Positions 1-12,827 are shown, numbered from the stretch's first letter. The stretch: 64,000 bases of DNA from Sweltsa coloradensis (GCA_024449915.1 JAMZAV010001710.1:62001-126000), one strand, 5' to 3'. The notes: generated by a model not told the origin, from the sequence alone. Made by a program: numbers and translations.

Positions 1-504
1 GAAGAACAAAGATGGTCGGTGTGGAACTAGTTGGAAGAATTATTGCGATGTGATCATGTTTCTACGATCACGACGCATTGGTTTGTTATTCCTTGGCTTA
101 TCTCCTTTCTTTCCTAGGCTTATTTTGCGACGAAAGCTTCAGCGCGGGCTATAGTGTGATAGGTTTTCCCACATGAGAGAGAGAGAGAGAGAGACACACA
201 CATTTGCATTCTAGGCCTAGGTCTATCGCATTCTACTGCGTCGACCGTCGAGTCGACTGTTGATCGCTGGCTCAAGCTGCCGCATTCTTCCGCGAAAGTC
301 TTCGTTGACAAGACTGTCTGTTGAGTGTTGATAAAAATGAGCGCGTGTACTGCGTGTTTTTGTAGGCTCGGCCCGAATAAATTGAGCATAAAGCCAAGCT
401 CGGCTCGGCTCGAATAAATCGAGCCTAAAATCAAGCTCGGCTCGGCGCGAGCTCAAAACTGAAGCTCGAAAAAGCTCGAGAAATCTAGTACTCGCACAGC
501 CCTA
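1..504. mobile_element. hAT-family element, right end (left end outside window)
   Basis: The stretch ends in ACTCGCACAGCCCTA, matching the right terminus of the delimited TAGGGATG-type hAT elements in this window; the likely right target duplication is gtactata at 505-512. Bases 9-180 are clearly related to about 42912-43100, inside the fully delimited element at 42568-43436. Subterminal words of the form CTCGGCTCGGCTCGA at 395-445 form this element's own repeat set. A GA run lies at 173-194. It sits in the last intron of the H2A.Z gene. I see no transposase coding. Confidence 0.7.
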
Positions 505-594
505 GTACTATATGACTTGAGTGGGTAGACTCTTAATACGAATTTATTTATTAGATGTACTAACTTAATAGTATTGTGTATTTTTTGTTTTCAG

Positions 595-656
595 GTGTCA
601 TTCCTCACATCCACAAATCTCTCATTGGAAAGAAGGGATCTCAGAAACCAGTATAA
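595..656 (+). CDS. H2A.Z: Histone H2A.Z/H2A.V variant, terminal coding exon
   Basis: An acceptor (TTTTTTGTTTTCAG) is followed by two bases completing a Gly codon and then VIPHIHKSLIGKKGSQKPV and a TAA stop. VIPHIHKSLIGKKG is the C-terminal signature of the replication-independent histone variant H2A.Z, which replaces H2A in nucleosomes at promoters. The phase of the split Gly fits a last intron just before the VIPHIH segment. Only this exon is in the window; the rest of the gene lies to the left. The core of the tail is unchanged, so nothing suggests a pseudogene, and the presence of an intron argues against a processed copy. Confidence 0.93.
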
Positions 657-1130
657 TCATCGGAAAGTTTATTCCACGTACGAGTGAAGTGAAGTTCATA
701 TTTTATTGTGTTAGACTAATGAAATGTGTTCCGACGGGTGTTGTCCGGGCGTACTTATCTTATAACCAAGACTAAGTTATTAGCCTAGATCTTTGACTAC
801 TAGTTGTCCACAGTTTCGCTGGACAAACATCCAAAAATATTTCGCAATGATCACAACATCTTAATTTTAATCCGTTTCCTTGAACAAGCCAGTGATTTTG
901 GCTTCAAAATAAAAATTTGTACCTTGAGTATGATAGTGTGATGTATGCAAGTTTAAGTAATATGAATACCAGTTTTGATAGGCTAAGTATGTTTATATTC
1001 CTTGTGTAAGCCTACTCATTTTTCCATTTTTCAGTGTGTATGTGTCATTAAGTTAGTTTAGTTTTTCATTGTCATTGTTACGACATTCTCGAGTATTACT
1101 AAATAAATCATTTCATAACAAAACTGTTTT
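657..1130 (+). other. H2A.Z 3' UTR
   Basis: AT-rich non-coding sequence directly after the H2A.Z stop. AATAAA at 1102-1107 is the best polyadenylation signal, followed by a T-rich stretch, so transcript end is expected around 1115-1135. Insertion of the next hAT element starts only at 1181, just beyond this point. Confidence 0.7.
1102..1107 (+). terminator. AATAAA polyadenylation signal of H2A.Z
   Basis: Canonical hexamer about 450 nt after the stop codon, with a TTTTAAGTCTTATTTT-like downstream element. A polyadenylated 3' end is normal for replication-independent H2A.Z genes. Confidence 0.65.
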
Positions 1131-1180
1131 AAGTCTTATTTTATGGCCCTGTTTTTGTACCCTCTTCTCTTCATGTGTAC

Positions 1181-2313
1181 TAGGGATGTGCGAATCCTGA
1201 ATTTTGAGTTCGGTTCGGTTCCGGTTCCGGATAGTAAAATTATTCGATTTTCGGTTCGGTTTCGGTTCGGATAGTTTAGGCTTGAAATATATGTAAAATA
1301 AGTGGGAAAGGGCCTAGCTTGACTTTTTTTCCCATATCAAAATAATTTGAATACATAATGAATTAAGCATTGGCCTAGGCCTAGGCCTAGGCCCTAATTT
1401 AAGAATTTGAGTTTGTTCCAAGGTTCAAGGTAGGGCCTAGCCTAGGCTCCTCAGAGGCCCTAATAAAAAACCAAGGATCTTTGTTACGTTCATCAAATTT
1501 TAATAGCCTACAACAAATTTTCGAAGCAAATGCAGATTGATAAAGCCTAGGCCCAAGTGCAGTCAATAGCAGTTGCTGTAGGCTAGGCCTAGGCCCTAAA
1601 CTAGGCCTAGGCTCTGAGGATAGCCCTAGACCTAGGGATAGTAAAGAGCATTCATAATTTTGCAATATTTTACCGCTCTATGTCACTTTCCATCGTAAAT
1701 TGAGTAATAACTTGTAACTAGGAATCATAATAATAATACGTAGGCCTAGGCCCTAGGACTATGTGCTGTTCACGGCAGAAGTAGGGTTAAACCAGTCATA
1801 ACGATATGTAGTTTACGTCGTATTTCGATTGCGCTGCACCTGCAAATATTACTACCACGTATATTAGGCATACTAATTGCCTCGAATAATACCGAAAGTG
1901 AGAAACTAAAGGCTCCTTGCCCAATTATATTACAAAATAGACTAGCGTAAATTCAGTCGTTGGCAGTGTGGACAGCAACATAAATCCATTATAAATAAAA
2001 CATCGCCTCAGTCTCAAGGTCGTGTGACGTGTTTAATATCGATAGTCGAACAGTGGTCGTCAAACTCGAAAAAGACGATCAACGTAGCGGTGTCGATTCA
2101 AGCAAAGCCTCCTAGAGCTCTGCGCAGTCTCTGGTGCGCACACCACGAGCGTGATAGCGCAGTCTACAGCACGCTCCGTGCCAGTAGTCGAGGTTTGCGC
2201 GCGCAATTCAAACTATCCGAAACCGAACCGAAGTCGGTTCCAATTTTTCGCGCATCGGTTCGGATATGAATTATCCGAACCGAACCGAAATTTCGGTTAT
2301 CCGCACACCCCTA
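1181..2313. mobile_element. Non-autonomous hAT element, 1133 bp, TSD atgtgtac
   Basis: Starts TAGGGATGTGCGAATCC and ends GGTTATCCGCACACCCCTA, imperfect inverted termini. The 8-bp duplication atgtgtac is perfect at 1173-1180 and 2314-2321, as expected for hAT transposition. Subterminal words CGGTTCGGTTCCGG at the left and CCGAACCGAACCG at the right are the specific repeats of this copy. The interior contains many AGGCCTAGG runs (1374-1392, 1585-1625). No transposase was recognised. Confidence 0.9.
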
Positions 2314-2321
2314 ATGTGTAC

Positions 2322-2610
2322 CATAAACACATTTTTGTGTCCCTCAAAGTGTCATGCTAGAAGTAGAACCATTGGTCCATTATATACTTTACTAGTACCT
2401 ATATAAAGGTGTGTAGTGTGTACCCGCCTGTAGCTGACATTTCCCCATGGATTACTAGTGAAACTATTACAGCATTGTGATATGGCTTATTCCCCTTCTA
2501 TGTCTTTCTTTTACGCGTTGGTAAAGTGCAACTATATTTTCTTCAATAGTCTCGTTATCGGCACCGATTCGGCGATTTTGTAACAAGATCTCAATTTTCC
2601 GGAATCGAAT
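2322..2610. other. Intergenic spacer without recognised features
   Basis: AT-rich sequence between two hAT insertions. No exon-like stretch, RNA gene or repeat was recognised. Confidence 0.5.
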
Positions 2611-2618
2611 ATTGATAC

Positions 2619-2925
2619 TAGGGATGTTTGAGGTTATTAAATTCGCAAAACGTTAAGTAAAAAAAAAAAAAAATGCTAATTACTTTTGGATCCTACACAA
2701 ACACGGGCTAACAGATTAGGCCGATAATTTTCTAAAAGTGCTCAATTTTGGTATTGGTGCTGGGTCCCAGGCTGTATTAAGACATCTTGTCTGTTACACA
2801 TGGTGGAAGTGCCGGGTCATGAAATGCAAGAGTGAGAATAAAACCGTTGTTAATTATTCATCTGCCGGTCATAAGTACAAAATTACGATTTTTGTTGTAA
2901 AACCTAGGCCTCCGCTACCTAAATT

Positions 2926-2956
<31 letters not shown>

Positions 2957-3042
2957 TTTAGAAAATGGGGCTTATCACGTTTGAACGCGATTAGTTCAAG
3001 GGGTTAAACGTTTACGAAATTAAACGCTTTTTCCCATCCCTA
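2619..3042. mobile_element. Non-autonomous hAT element, 424 bp, TSD attgatac
   Basis: Begins TAGGGATGTTTGAGG and ends TTTTTCCCATCCCTA, with perfect 8-bp duplications attgatac at 2611-2618 and 3043-3050. Subterminal words are based on AAACG (AAACGTTAAG on the left, TTAAACGTTTACG on the right). The interior has poly-A runs (2659-2673, 2933-2957) and a block around 2800-2825 shared with inverted copies at 27056-27075 and 28018-28037. Confidence 0.88.
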
Positions 3043-3050
3043 ATTGATAC

Positions 3051-3650
3051 TATTGTGATTTCACATTTTTCAAGCCTTGTAGGTTGACAAAGGGTTGACC
3101 TCTTGACAACTTGCTGTGATAACAAAATTACGCACATAAAATACAGCCCAAACTGTCTTGATAACAATTTAAATTTAGGCAAGTGAGGTCACATAAGGCC
3201 TAAGCTTCCAATTCTGTAAATGGAGTCACGTCTAATGCCTGCAAGATTCATAGATCGTGGTTGCCCGCCGACGACCGACAATACCACTTTGACATCTGCA
3301 ACTCTGTTGATACTTACTAGTAAATTTTGTTCACTTTATTTACCGTATGCCACTGAGGTTTTGTGCCGGGATCGGACCTTTGGAATTTCATATTGCAGGT
3401 GTGGCCATCTTCAATTACAGGTGGCCGGACATGTCATCGATAAAGTGTTACAAATATTGATCTAGGGTACCAAGATCACTGTGTCCCGCGCCTCCGGGTC
3501 GAGCTCATTCTCTGTTTTAGGTGTGTGCCGTGGATATGGGCACCGTACAACTCTGTTCTCGCCGGCAACCGTGATGAACACATCTCCTGAATAAACTTAC
3601 GGTCGAAAGATCGAGAACACTTCGTCGTGGCACACCTCTTCTTTTTTCTA
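3051..3650. other. Intergenic, no recognised gene
   Basis: No support for coding. The part from about 3475 (GTGTGTGCCGTGG ... CGTGGCACACC) contains a loose inverted pair, GTGTGCC/GGCACAC, of unknown type just upstream of the retroelement tail at 3652. Confidence 0.4.
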
Positions 3651-3651
3651 T

Positions 3652-3870
3652 TTTATTTATTTATTTATTTAACGTCTATCCTATTCACTATTCAGTTATA
3701 AAAACTGATTTACAAAGAAGGACAACTAAATAAATCTAAATACATACTGTAGATGCAGACACAAATGAACTACATTTAAGTAAATATTTTAAATAGTAAT
3801 ATTACAACAATGCAATTAATTAATAAATCAAATATAAAAAAGTGGTGGAAAAAATCGAAAAGAAAATGAC
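3652..3870 (-). mobile_element. Non-LTR retrotransposon 3' end (truncated copy)
   Basis: A TTTA run (3654-3671) followed by AACGTCTATCCTATTCA and about 180 bp matches 49081-49300, the 3' end of the reverse-transcriptase element at 49083-51270. Read on the minus strand this is a 3' UTR ending in a TAAA-type tail. Only the 3' end is present here, consistent with 5' truncation during target-primed insertion. A related tail lies at 56755-56815 on the + strand. Confidence 0.75.
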
Positions 3871-3929
3871 TAGATCTAGAAATAACTCGTGGTTCACGTG
3901 CAAGCGCTGAATCACCTGCATTCCAGTCG

Positions 3930-4175
3930 GCCAGGGCTTTCGTGTTGGTAGGTTAACTACAGTTACCAATGCTATGTGAACAAATCTCAGCTTAACTACA
4001 GAACCTAGTTAGTTTAACTCCAGTTAGCAGCTTAACTGGGTTGTTACAACTCAGTTAAGCCGTTAACTGCAGTAAATATTTCCCGTGCACGTGATATTTC
4101 TCATGATTCTATGCAAACATCTAACTGCAGTTAATATAACCATAGTTACGCATTGTTTGTAGTGTGAACAGGGTA
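3930..4175. repeat. Self-complementary repeat-rich stretch, possible MITE
   Basis: Multiple GTTAACTACAGTTA, CTTAACTGGGTTG and CTAACTGCAGTTAATA blocks in both orientations suggest a foldback structure. The right boundary GTAGTGTGAACAGGGTA resembles a transposon end, but I cannot pair it with a left terminus or find a duplication. Confidence 0.4.
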
Positions 4176-4396
4176 TTTACTGGTCTCCATCATAGTGGTT
4201 ATTTTATATATATGAGAATATTGTTGCGTAGTGGAAATGTGGGCCTAATCAATGGTACAGTAGTCAAAAGTCATGTAAATCAGGTTACTGGTTACACTCT
4301 AAATCAAAGTAGGCCTACGTGCTACGTTGACTATTTTTAGGGATGGGCCTATGGACTAGGTATTGAATATGGCTGTCTATTATTGAAGGGTGATAA

Positions 4397-6599
4397 CAGG
4401 GGCGGATTGGGGAAGAAAACCGGCCCGGGCAATCCGTTGTGAACGGCCCAAAATTATGAGCGGAAAACCGCGGGGCCTGGTGCAAAGCCCCAGCCACCGG
4501 AGGCCTTTTTGCCAAAGGCGATTTTTTTTTTGAGATATTATTAGTTAGTTCCCGATTTCTAGGCTCAAAAAAGACATTTTGAGGGCCTTATCCTGCTCCT
4601 CCCTAATTATGCCACTGCCTTCACTGCATACCTTCAGGCACCCATTCGCGTCCTATCCTATCCTATTTTAGCGTGTTGTTTTTATATCCCGAAATTTTTG
4701 TAACAATCAAAAAGCGTGGATTTTATGAGTTTTAATGTAAAGAGTAAAGACGGATGTTTGTAAAAATTCTTATAGCCCATGGCTTGAGAGCGTGCGCCGA
4801 TAACCTAAATATAGTTGTCCTAAGCAAGTAGTAGTAGTGGACTAACATCTTATTGGATGAGCGTAGCGAAGATTTCATTCGACTACACTGAAGAAAAAAA
4901 TCCGGAATGTTTTTTTTTGTATTTTTTTTTTGTATTTTTGTGTGTTTGTCCACACGATTCCGGCTAAACCGATACTCCAATTGCGATAAAATTTTCTGGA
5001 GACCTTTGAAATCTCTGAACTTAGAACTGCACGGTTCGAAAAATCGATCAAAAAATTATTTCTCATGAAAATTGCAATTATATGATTTTTTTCGATGTTC
5101 TTGTTTATTCTGTTTGTATTTTTGTGTGTTTGTTATCACGATTCCAGCTAAACCGATAATCCAATTGCAATGAAATTTTCTGGAGGTCTTCAAAATCATT
5201 AGACTTAGAACTTCCACGTTTTTGAGCGCAATCAAAAGATTATTTCTCATACAAAACGCAATTTTACGATTTCTTTTCGTTTTTCTTATTTCTTCTATTT
5301 GTATTTTTGTGTGTTTGTTAACACGATTCCAGCTAAACCGAAACTCCAATTGCGATAAAATTTTCTGGAGGCCTTAAAAATCTTTGGACCTGCCACGTTT
5401 TTGAGCGAAATCGAAAGATTATTTCTAATGAAAAACGCAATTTTACGATTTTTTTCCCGTTTTTCTTATTTTTTCTGTTTGTATTTTTGTGTGTTTGTTA
5501 ACACGATTCCGGCCAAAACGGATACTTCAATTGCGATGAAATTTTCTGGAGGCCTTCGAAATCTCTGAACTTAGAACTGTCACGTTTTTGAGCGCAATAT
5601 AAAACTTATTTCTCATGAAAATCACAAGTTTACATTTTTAATGATTTAAAAAAAAATCTTTTACTTATAAAACCTACGTGCTTTATCCGATTGTAATGAT
5701 TTTTTCACAGAACCTTTATTTTACGAATTGATATATTTGTGTGAAATTTGAGCGTAATATAAAAATTATTTCTCATGAAAATCGCAATTTTACTATTTTA
5801 TTTTTATTTTTAACATTTCTTTGACTTATAACAACTACAATGCTTTATCATATTGTAATGATTTTTTCACAGCACCTTAATTTTATGAATTAATAAATTC
5901 GTGTGAAATTTGAGGTCATCGAAATATTATTTCTCATGATAATCGCAATTTTACGATTTTTTTCGATTTTTAATATTTCTTCGACTTATTACACCTACAT
6001 GCTTCGGTACTTTATCAATTCAATTACAGTTGCTAACTACTTGTTCGACGATAGTAAATTTTTTTTAAACAATATAAACATTTTCAATCCCTAATAAACA
6101 TTTTTTTAAATAAACAATATTTTTTAACTTCATATATAACAGGTGGCGCGATAATACAACCTACCCGGTTGACGCGCCCCTGATCCTCATGTCGTTGTAA
6201 AATTTAAAACAGTATTACCAAGCGTGTTCGCAGGCCATTAGCAATGGGAAAATGAAATCAATTTAAATACCATTTGCAAAACACATGGCAGCTCAATGCA
6301 CCAATTACGCTCATCCATCAACGCGGCGGGACTTAAGCGTTTTCCTAGTATTACAACAAGTATTGTTTTAACTTATCTGAATATCCTATCTCCATTGTTT
6401 TGACTAGTTTACTATTTACTACTACTAATTTACCCCTAACATCTTTAAACTACTGTATTCAACATTTAGGTCAACCATTCAAAATTACCGATACGACGCC
6501 TCCTTTATACTCAGACTAAGCATTTCGGCCGACCGGCCCTACCAACAGACCGGCCCACCGGGCATTCGCCCGGTTGCCCGGCGGCCCAATCCGCCCCTG
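4397..6599. mobile_element. hAT-like element, 2203 bp, TSD ggtgataa, with nested insertion
   Basis: Starts CAGGGGCGGATTGGGG and ends CCCAATCCGCCCCTG, giving a GGGGCGGATTGGG terminal inverted repeat. Perfect 8-bp duplications ggtgataa lie at 4389-4396 and 6600-6607. About 1.5 kb of the interior (4853-6349) is an independent GGATGAGCG-family insertion. The right 140 bp is closely repeated at 55660-55814. No transposase recognised. Confidence 0.88.
4853..6349 (-). mobile_element. GGATGAGCG-family element, copy A (with internal tandem repeats)
   Basis: Read on the minus strand it starts ACTAGGAAAACGCTTAAGTC and ends GCTACGCTCATCCAA. It contains four tandem units of about 182 bp (near 4931, 5118, 5299 and 5480), each with TATTTTTGTGTGTTTGT and a block matching TTTTCTGGAGGCCTT. 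About three further units of roughly 150 bp follow (5665-6000), each with ATTATTTCTCATGA. It is nested in the hAT element 4397-6599, so it is the younger insertion. Superfamily not recognised; no coding seen. Confidence 0.75.
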
Positions 6600-6607
6600 G
6601 GTGATAA

Positions 6608-7085
6608 TCGTACTCCATTAATAATTGATATTTATCTATTCTATGGTGGTATTTCCAACCATGAGTCAGGTGGGAGGGTCCCACTCTACCACATTTACAC
6701 ACTAGCCTGTTCTTCCTCGGTATTCTCTTCTTCACTTTCTTCATTCTCGGGGATCTCCACCAAATTACCCCATATTTTCCCTTTTTCCTTTCCACCTTTC
6801 TTGACTTCTTTTTCTAACTTGTATCAAATACAGAAAGGGGTAGCCGATTTAGCATTAGGATAGATGCGAACGCAGAGAGCGGTAGCGGCGGTAGGTTCCA
6901 CCCGCAGTGTAGGAGCGCCATTCTCTGCTACCACGACTTTCGAATCCACGCATTGTGTAGCACGCAGAATAAAAACTTGGTGCATAATATTGTTCGGGTT
7001 TATGGATTCACAGGACACCACAGGCATTAACACACTTGAAATTAATGGTCAGAAAGTTGTTTTTATACTTGATTTGCTTAGATAT
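6608..7085. other. Intergenic spacer, nothing recognised
   Basis: Unique-looking sequence between the hAT element and the retrotransposon fragment. Small open frames lack codon-usage or motif support. Confidence 0.4.
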
Positions 7086-8444
7086 AAAGTATTTATATGG
7101 ATCTTTCAAAAGCTTTTGACTGTGTGGAGTATAATACATTAATAAGTAAACTGTTTTCATATGGAATTAAGGGAAATGCCCTGCAATGGATATTTTCGTA
7201 TCTACATGGAAGGACGCAATATGTAGAAATTTCTGACCATTTGAACAAAAAAACTAAATCTGAGAGGAAATATATTAAACTGGGAGTACCACAAGGATCA
7301 ATACTAGGGCCTTTGTTTTTCAATATACTAATAAATGACATGCCATGTGCAATAAGTGAAGGGGATATGCTTTGTATGCAGATGACGCAACCACCACCCT
7401 TGCTCATGCACTTATAGAAACATTAGAAAAGACCGCTTTTATCAGTTTTAACGAAGTGGCGCAGTGGCTGCAACCAAATAACCTAATAATGAATAATAAG
7501 AAAACTAAATGTATGATATTCCCAAGGAAAAATATGGAAGATCAAAATATTTGTATCAGGTTGTGTGATGAAGACCTTCCTATTGAACAAATAGACACAG
7601 CAAAGTTCTTAGGACTGTATATTGACAAGTGCTTATCGTGGGACATCCACACTGATTATGTAGCAAATAAAATAAGCTCCAATATATATGTCTTACGTAA
7701 AATGAAAATATATGCAGATAGAAGTTTGCTGTTAGTAGTGTACTATGCCCTGATTGAGTCACATTTGAGCTATGGATTAATAGCGTGGGGTAATACATCA
7801 AAAAACAATTTTCATAAGATCTTTGTCATGCAAAAAAAAGCTTTAAGAATACTAGATAAAATTAAGAAAGGGGATACATGTAGAGGACATTTCAAAACGT
7901 TGAATATTCTTACTCTTGCATGCCTCTATATTTACAAAGTAATATTATTTTTAATTAATCATAGGGGAGATATAAAAAAAACATCAATATTCATAATTGC
8001 AATACTAGGAGGAAAAATGATATATTTGTGACATCCCATAGGCTGGCTGTATATGAGAAAAGCCCCACATATGCAGGAATAATCCTTTTTAATAAGCTAC
8101 CTGCCATTATCAAAAACAAACCAACTGATACATTTAAAAAGGATCTTAGGACATTTCTTGTTGAAAAAGAATACTACGATATTGAGGAGTTCTTGGCGGA
8201 CAATAATAATATGTCTTGACAATACAATTTATTTTGCATATTATAGATGCCTAGACTTATATTATATAGTAGCCTATCTTATATTAGTGTAAAAGTATAT
8301 ATTTTTATTGTGTATTGTATTGTTGTAAAAGTGTATTTTGTAATTAATGTAAATTAGTTTTAGTATTTCTATACATCCTAACAATATATGCTAGTATTAG
8401 GTATACAAAACAAGACAATAAAATGAAATGAAATGAAATGAAAT
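7086..8444 (+). pseudogene. 5'-truncated non-LTR retrotransposon, reverse-transcriptase fragment
   Basis: The frame from 7097 contains MDLSKAFDCV and GVPQGSILGP, core RT motifs. The catalytic YADD (MYADDAT, 7372 onward) lies in another frame, so a frameshift separates fingers from palm. A second frameshift near 8000-8028 moves the thumb/connection part (…SPTYAGIILFNKLPA) into a third frame, ending at 8219. A 3' UTR with a TGAAA-type tail (8418-8444) closes the element. A stop sits just upstream of 7091. Motif style fits the Jockey/CR1 group; clade uncertain. Dead copy. Confidence 0.88.
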
Positions 8445-9924
8445 ACAAAAACTACATTATTAACTTCGTATAGTTTACCATTGTAGGCAGTTGACCATGC
8501 CAAACACAACACAATTCATGCAACTAAAATACAGAGTAGAAACTTGTACAACACAAAAATATCAAATGCAGCAGTCCGATTACTATATATTATAGTAAAA
8601 TGAAAAAAAAAATGCTGACAATAAATTATTCATACAAGTACTCTAGATATGTGTGTGCCTGCATGGAGCCAATAAACTCGCAAACAATATTTCATACTTA
8701 TTTTAAGGATGTATACTTACATTTGTTTAATTTGTAGAAATCTGAACAGTGATGGTGCATTTTATTTTTAAATGCAAGAGGACATGGTGCACGATGTCCC
8801 AGCCATCGCAAACAATTTTACCTAATTTCCAAATGTACTTGGCTATGACAATAAGCAATGCGTCTTTTCAGCAATCTGGTAATTAATCCACCGGTTATCG
8901 AAAATGTCTGTAGGCCTACATCATGTTTTGGCATGCAACAATGCACAGATTTGAAAGTGACAGTAAGGAGATAGTGGCGCGCCTAGATTCGTTGGGCGGA
9001 AACTACTACTCTGCGTTCGCCATCAAATCACCCATCCTTCCTGTATTGTACCTCAAAAGTATTTGCTTTGCTTGTATTTCTTCTTTTCACATCCATTGCA
9101 GACTTATGATTTTGGTACATACTTTTCCCACCTCAACCTGCTCGTTTCCCGCGTCATGTTCAAATTATGTCTTCGGAATCCTGTCCTGCATCGCCTTATG
9201 TCTAAACCACCGCAACCAATAATATTGAGATAAAAATGAAGTACCATCTAATGAAATATTTTTTGAAATCAATGTAGGCCTACCACACATATTTTAATTT
9301 TTAATACGTAGCTAGATAATTGGCACAACTCTGGTGCACTGTACAACGCTGTAGTGTTGAAGTGGCGAATCACTCGCCGATCTCTGGTTGGCCATTGTTC
9401 CTTTGCCGATGGCTTCGGCCCCAACAGAGTTAACTTGGTCCAGTTTAAAATTTAAGTTCTCTATTGAAAATTGGTTATGAAACCGAGTGGGTAGACTGAT
9501 GCAATGTATTAAAAATTTATATTGATATAATCATGAAATTACGATTCTTGATATGTTTGTAATAAAATGGATATTGAAAACAGAATATTTTTCAATGTCT
9601 TTGTCCAAACCTACTTATTTCTATTTCTTTGTGACAGTTGGGACACTTTATTGGCTCAATTGTAAGCCGACCCCCTGATTAAAAGTTGACAGAAATACAT
9701 ACGAGTTTGCCATTGGTTCTAAACTGATGTGTATTTTTGGAAGGCAGAAATGTTGCAAAAAAAGAAGCCTTAAAATCTGGTTAACAGCAGACGAGCTAGA
9801 AGATGCACACCTTTATGACACGTAAAGAATTTACATTGATAACAATCTAGAAAAAAACCATCTCAGATGGGTGTATTTTTTAATTTCTTGATGGATTTCC
9901 TTATATTCTAATACACGGTATGCC
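8445..9924. other. Intergenic, nothing firm
   Basis: No gene recognised. Around 9370-9500 is a diverged member of the dispersed GAGTGGGTAGACT repeat (see 26875 and 62540). A short open frame at 8923-9222 has no recognisable motif. Confidence 0.4.
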
Positions 9925-10095
9925 TATACAGGAGTGTTTGGTGATAATGATTTTCGTTTTTTATTGTATTTAACTATTAATGCACAAAGGCTACCGTATT
10001 GGAGACAATGACTGGTGATAAATGCCTTATGCAGGATTCGAACCCACGTCCTTGTAGAGCCATTCACTTCGGACCAGCGCCCTAATCGTATGTGA
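9925..10095 (-). repeat. tRNA-derived SINE-like copy
   Basis: On the minus strand, GTGGGTTCGAATCCTGCATA carries a pol III B box (GGTTCGAATCC) and is followed by AGGCATTTATCACC. The same head-to-body junction recurs at 12880-12905 and 28218-28255, so this is a dispersed tRNA-like SINE family, not a functional tRNA. Confidence 0.6.
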
Positions 10096-12825
10096 AACTG
10101 TCGACGGCAACACACTGGTTTATTGGGATAGAATTAGTAGTGTGCTTGACATTTTTTAGATGGCCGGTAAAATTCACTGGTTCAATCCTCTGCTGTTTAA
10201 TTCAAATGCACGCAGTGTTCACATACTTTCATGGGACTCAATCCCAGCATTTGTCTAGGACTGAGGAAAACCTTGAACAAAACCTTCAGTCAGAAGTGTT
10301 GGTGGTGACAGGGGAATTGTATTGAACTGGTGACTTGAATGAATCTGACCATCTGCCATAAGAGGCCTCCTAGTCGTCGTACACAAACAAAGCTGTAAGA
10401 TTCGGTGGACGTTGATACAAATAACAGAAAATATTCAAATAAATACAAATGCTTTTATCAAGAACTTGCATCAGAAAGTTTTGTGTTTTAGAATAAATGT
10501 ATTTTTTGTATTTTATGTTTGTCTCTCTAACTACACCTCAAAGTTATAAGAGCTGTTTGATCTTGCCTCAACACTTGATAGCCCGGATCTTTGACATTCT
10601 AATTTCTATCCACACAACTCATCAAATACTTTGCAAATTATTAATAATATACATCCGTATTATATCTTATTCAATTAAGTTTTAAAAAAAAACTAATTGA
10701 CAAAGGATAAAATATAGCATATTATAATTTCCATTTCCTTAGGTGTATGTGTATACCTACCTATAATATATTACTCCCATCAAGAACTTGGAAATTGCAT
10801 AGAAATTGAGTTTCTGATTGTAATTCATTCATCTGTTCCACGCCCGCACCCAACTGCATTGTATGTATGTATGTATAATATGTATATTGTATATGTCTTA
10901 TGTTTAAATATGTAATGTATGTATGTATGAATTTATTTATTTGTTGGCTCATTTAGCCATTCATAGCATTCAAGTTACATTATTAATTTCTTAAATCCAA
11001 GAAAGACTTAAAAACTTATTTCTGCTGCTTATCATGTCATTTTTAATTTGTACATGGCAAACAAAAAACTTTGAATCGGACATCTATGTAATACAATCAC
11101 ATTTTTGAGTTGTTAAAATAAGTTAAAAAGTCACCTGGTAATTCTTATCCCTAAGTACTATAAATTCTATAATACTAATATCTATGGCTAGATAATTATT
11201 CTAGTTCAATATCCCTGATGTTTATCCATATGGTGCATTTGGATTTGAAAAGGCCTAGACTTTTTAAATCAAAATACACATTCCTATATTATTATTCCTT
11301 TGCGTGGTGATTGTGTTGAAATTTAGTGTAACGTCGGTATTCTACCATCCCTCGTTTGATGATTTCACAATTTGCAAACATAATAAAGTGTGTGATCACA
11401 TGAAAGACAAAGTTTCCATTAGTAAATTAATGTGATTAGAATTGTTATTTATGTAGAAATTAATACAAATTTTGTCTTTGATTCAAATGTACACCCTCAA
11501 CCAGAAGTAAATTCATGTCGGGGTTTGGAGTAGATACAACCAGACCCCTTGATTTAGGTCACGTGTGGTCGATGGTTTACAACATGATATGCTGATGTGT
11601 TTTATGTTCATGTTCATGTTCTTTGTTATAGCCATAGATTAATACATGGAAACAAATATTAAATTAGACTGTGTTTTGTGGAGTACAAAACCATACTTAA
11701 TGGGCAAAACTACACATACTACATTCTATACTACAAACGATACATAATAAAGCCTAATATTGAAAAATAAATAATAGGCCTTATAATAATAAATATAATA
11801 CAAAATTACACATTTTAAATACAATAAATACAGTCCTATGTTAATACATGGTTTATACATTAGCTTTGTTTGTTTGTCCTGTTTCTATTACACCAGGTGT
11901 AAGTTTTTCACGAAAACCCGTTTTTCTGTCCTGGTGTAAATGTACCTGTCACAACCCAGAAACGTTTTTTTGTCCTGTTGTAAGTTACCACAACTGCGAC
12001 TGGAGTAAGAATTTTACACCTGCTTATTTAGCAGGAGTAGGTGTAAAACGACAAAATATTGCGCCATTTTTAAAGTTTGTAGTGGCTTGGTTGTGTAGTG
12101 AGAAGCTAAGAAAGAAGCTAGAAGTTAAAATGGAAAAAGCCGGCCCGAGCAATATCTTTCCCAATGATTATATGAATCTTCACGGCCTTTCTTAAAAGGA
12201 ACAATGCCAATTAATCAACCGGTAAGCAAAAACCTAAGCCCAGGGCCGACATAACCTAAAACTAGGATAGGTCTGCTTGAAAGACGTTTAGCAATGTTAT
12301 GTACAACAATGTACTAGAAACCTATTATCTAGGCCAAAATATTGAAAAATATACTAGGCCCAAAGCCTATTAGCCTATCATCGTGTGGTATGTATAGGCT
12401 CTAGGCCTTCGTAGCCTCGTCAAATGTCAAAACTGGGTGCAAATATGTTTGTTTGTCCAACTGGGCGTAACGTGTACTTATTACTCCTATTTCCGGTTTT
12501 ATGACGTACATCCGGACGATTTGAATTGAAATTTGGAAATTTTTATGATTGAACATTCAGAATTTGATATTTTGTTCTTTTTGATATTATCAATTAAATA
12601 ATCATTTAAAGAATAATAAGCTTTTTCTAATAAGAATTTTTTACTTTAAGTTTAAAATTATCAATAGATGTAATTATTTTTATTTCTTTTGGTAGTTTAT
12701 TAAATAACTTAATTTTCATATATGTAGTTATAATTAAGTTGGGCTTGTTTACTACTATTTTATTGTACACGAAGGTCATCATATTGTCATGTTTGGTATA
12801 TGTTATGTAGGAACAAGTGGCTCAT
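10096..12825. other. Intergenic, AT-rich, no recognised gene
   Basis: Contains TGTA-type simple repeats (10860-10880, 10915-10930). Between 11860 and 12070 there are several related GTCCTG(G/T)TGTAA words in both orientations, suggesting an unclassified repeat. The open frame at 11848-12195 falls in these words and looks like chance. No exon with plausible splice sites and a known domain was seen. Confidence 0.4.
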
Positions 12826-12827
12826 CA

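Noticed and set aside
6864..7142. Open frame upstream of the reverse transcriptase as its N-terminal part
   Set aside because: It is in a different frame, has no endonuclease motif, and a stop directly precedes the RT block, so the element is truncated there.
11848..12195. 115-residue open frame with several cysteines
   Set aside because: It lies over repeated TGTCCTG(G/T)TGTAA words, shows no known domain and no splice or promoter context.
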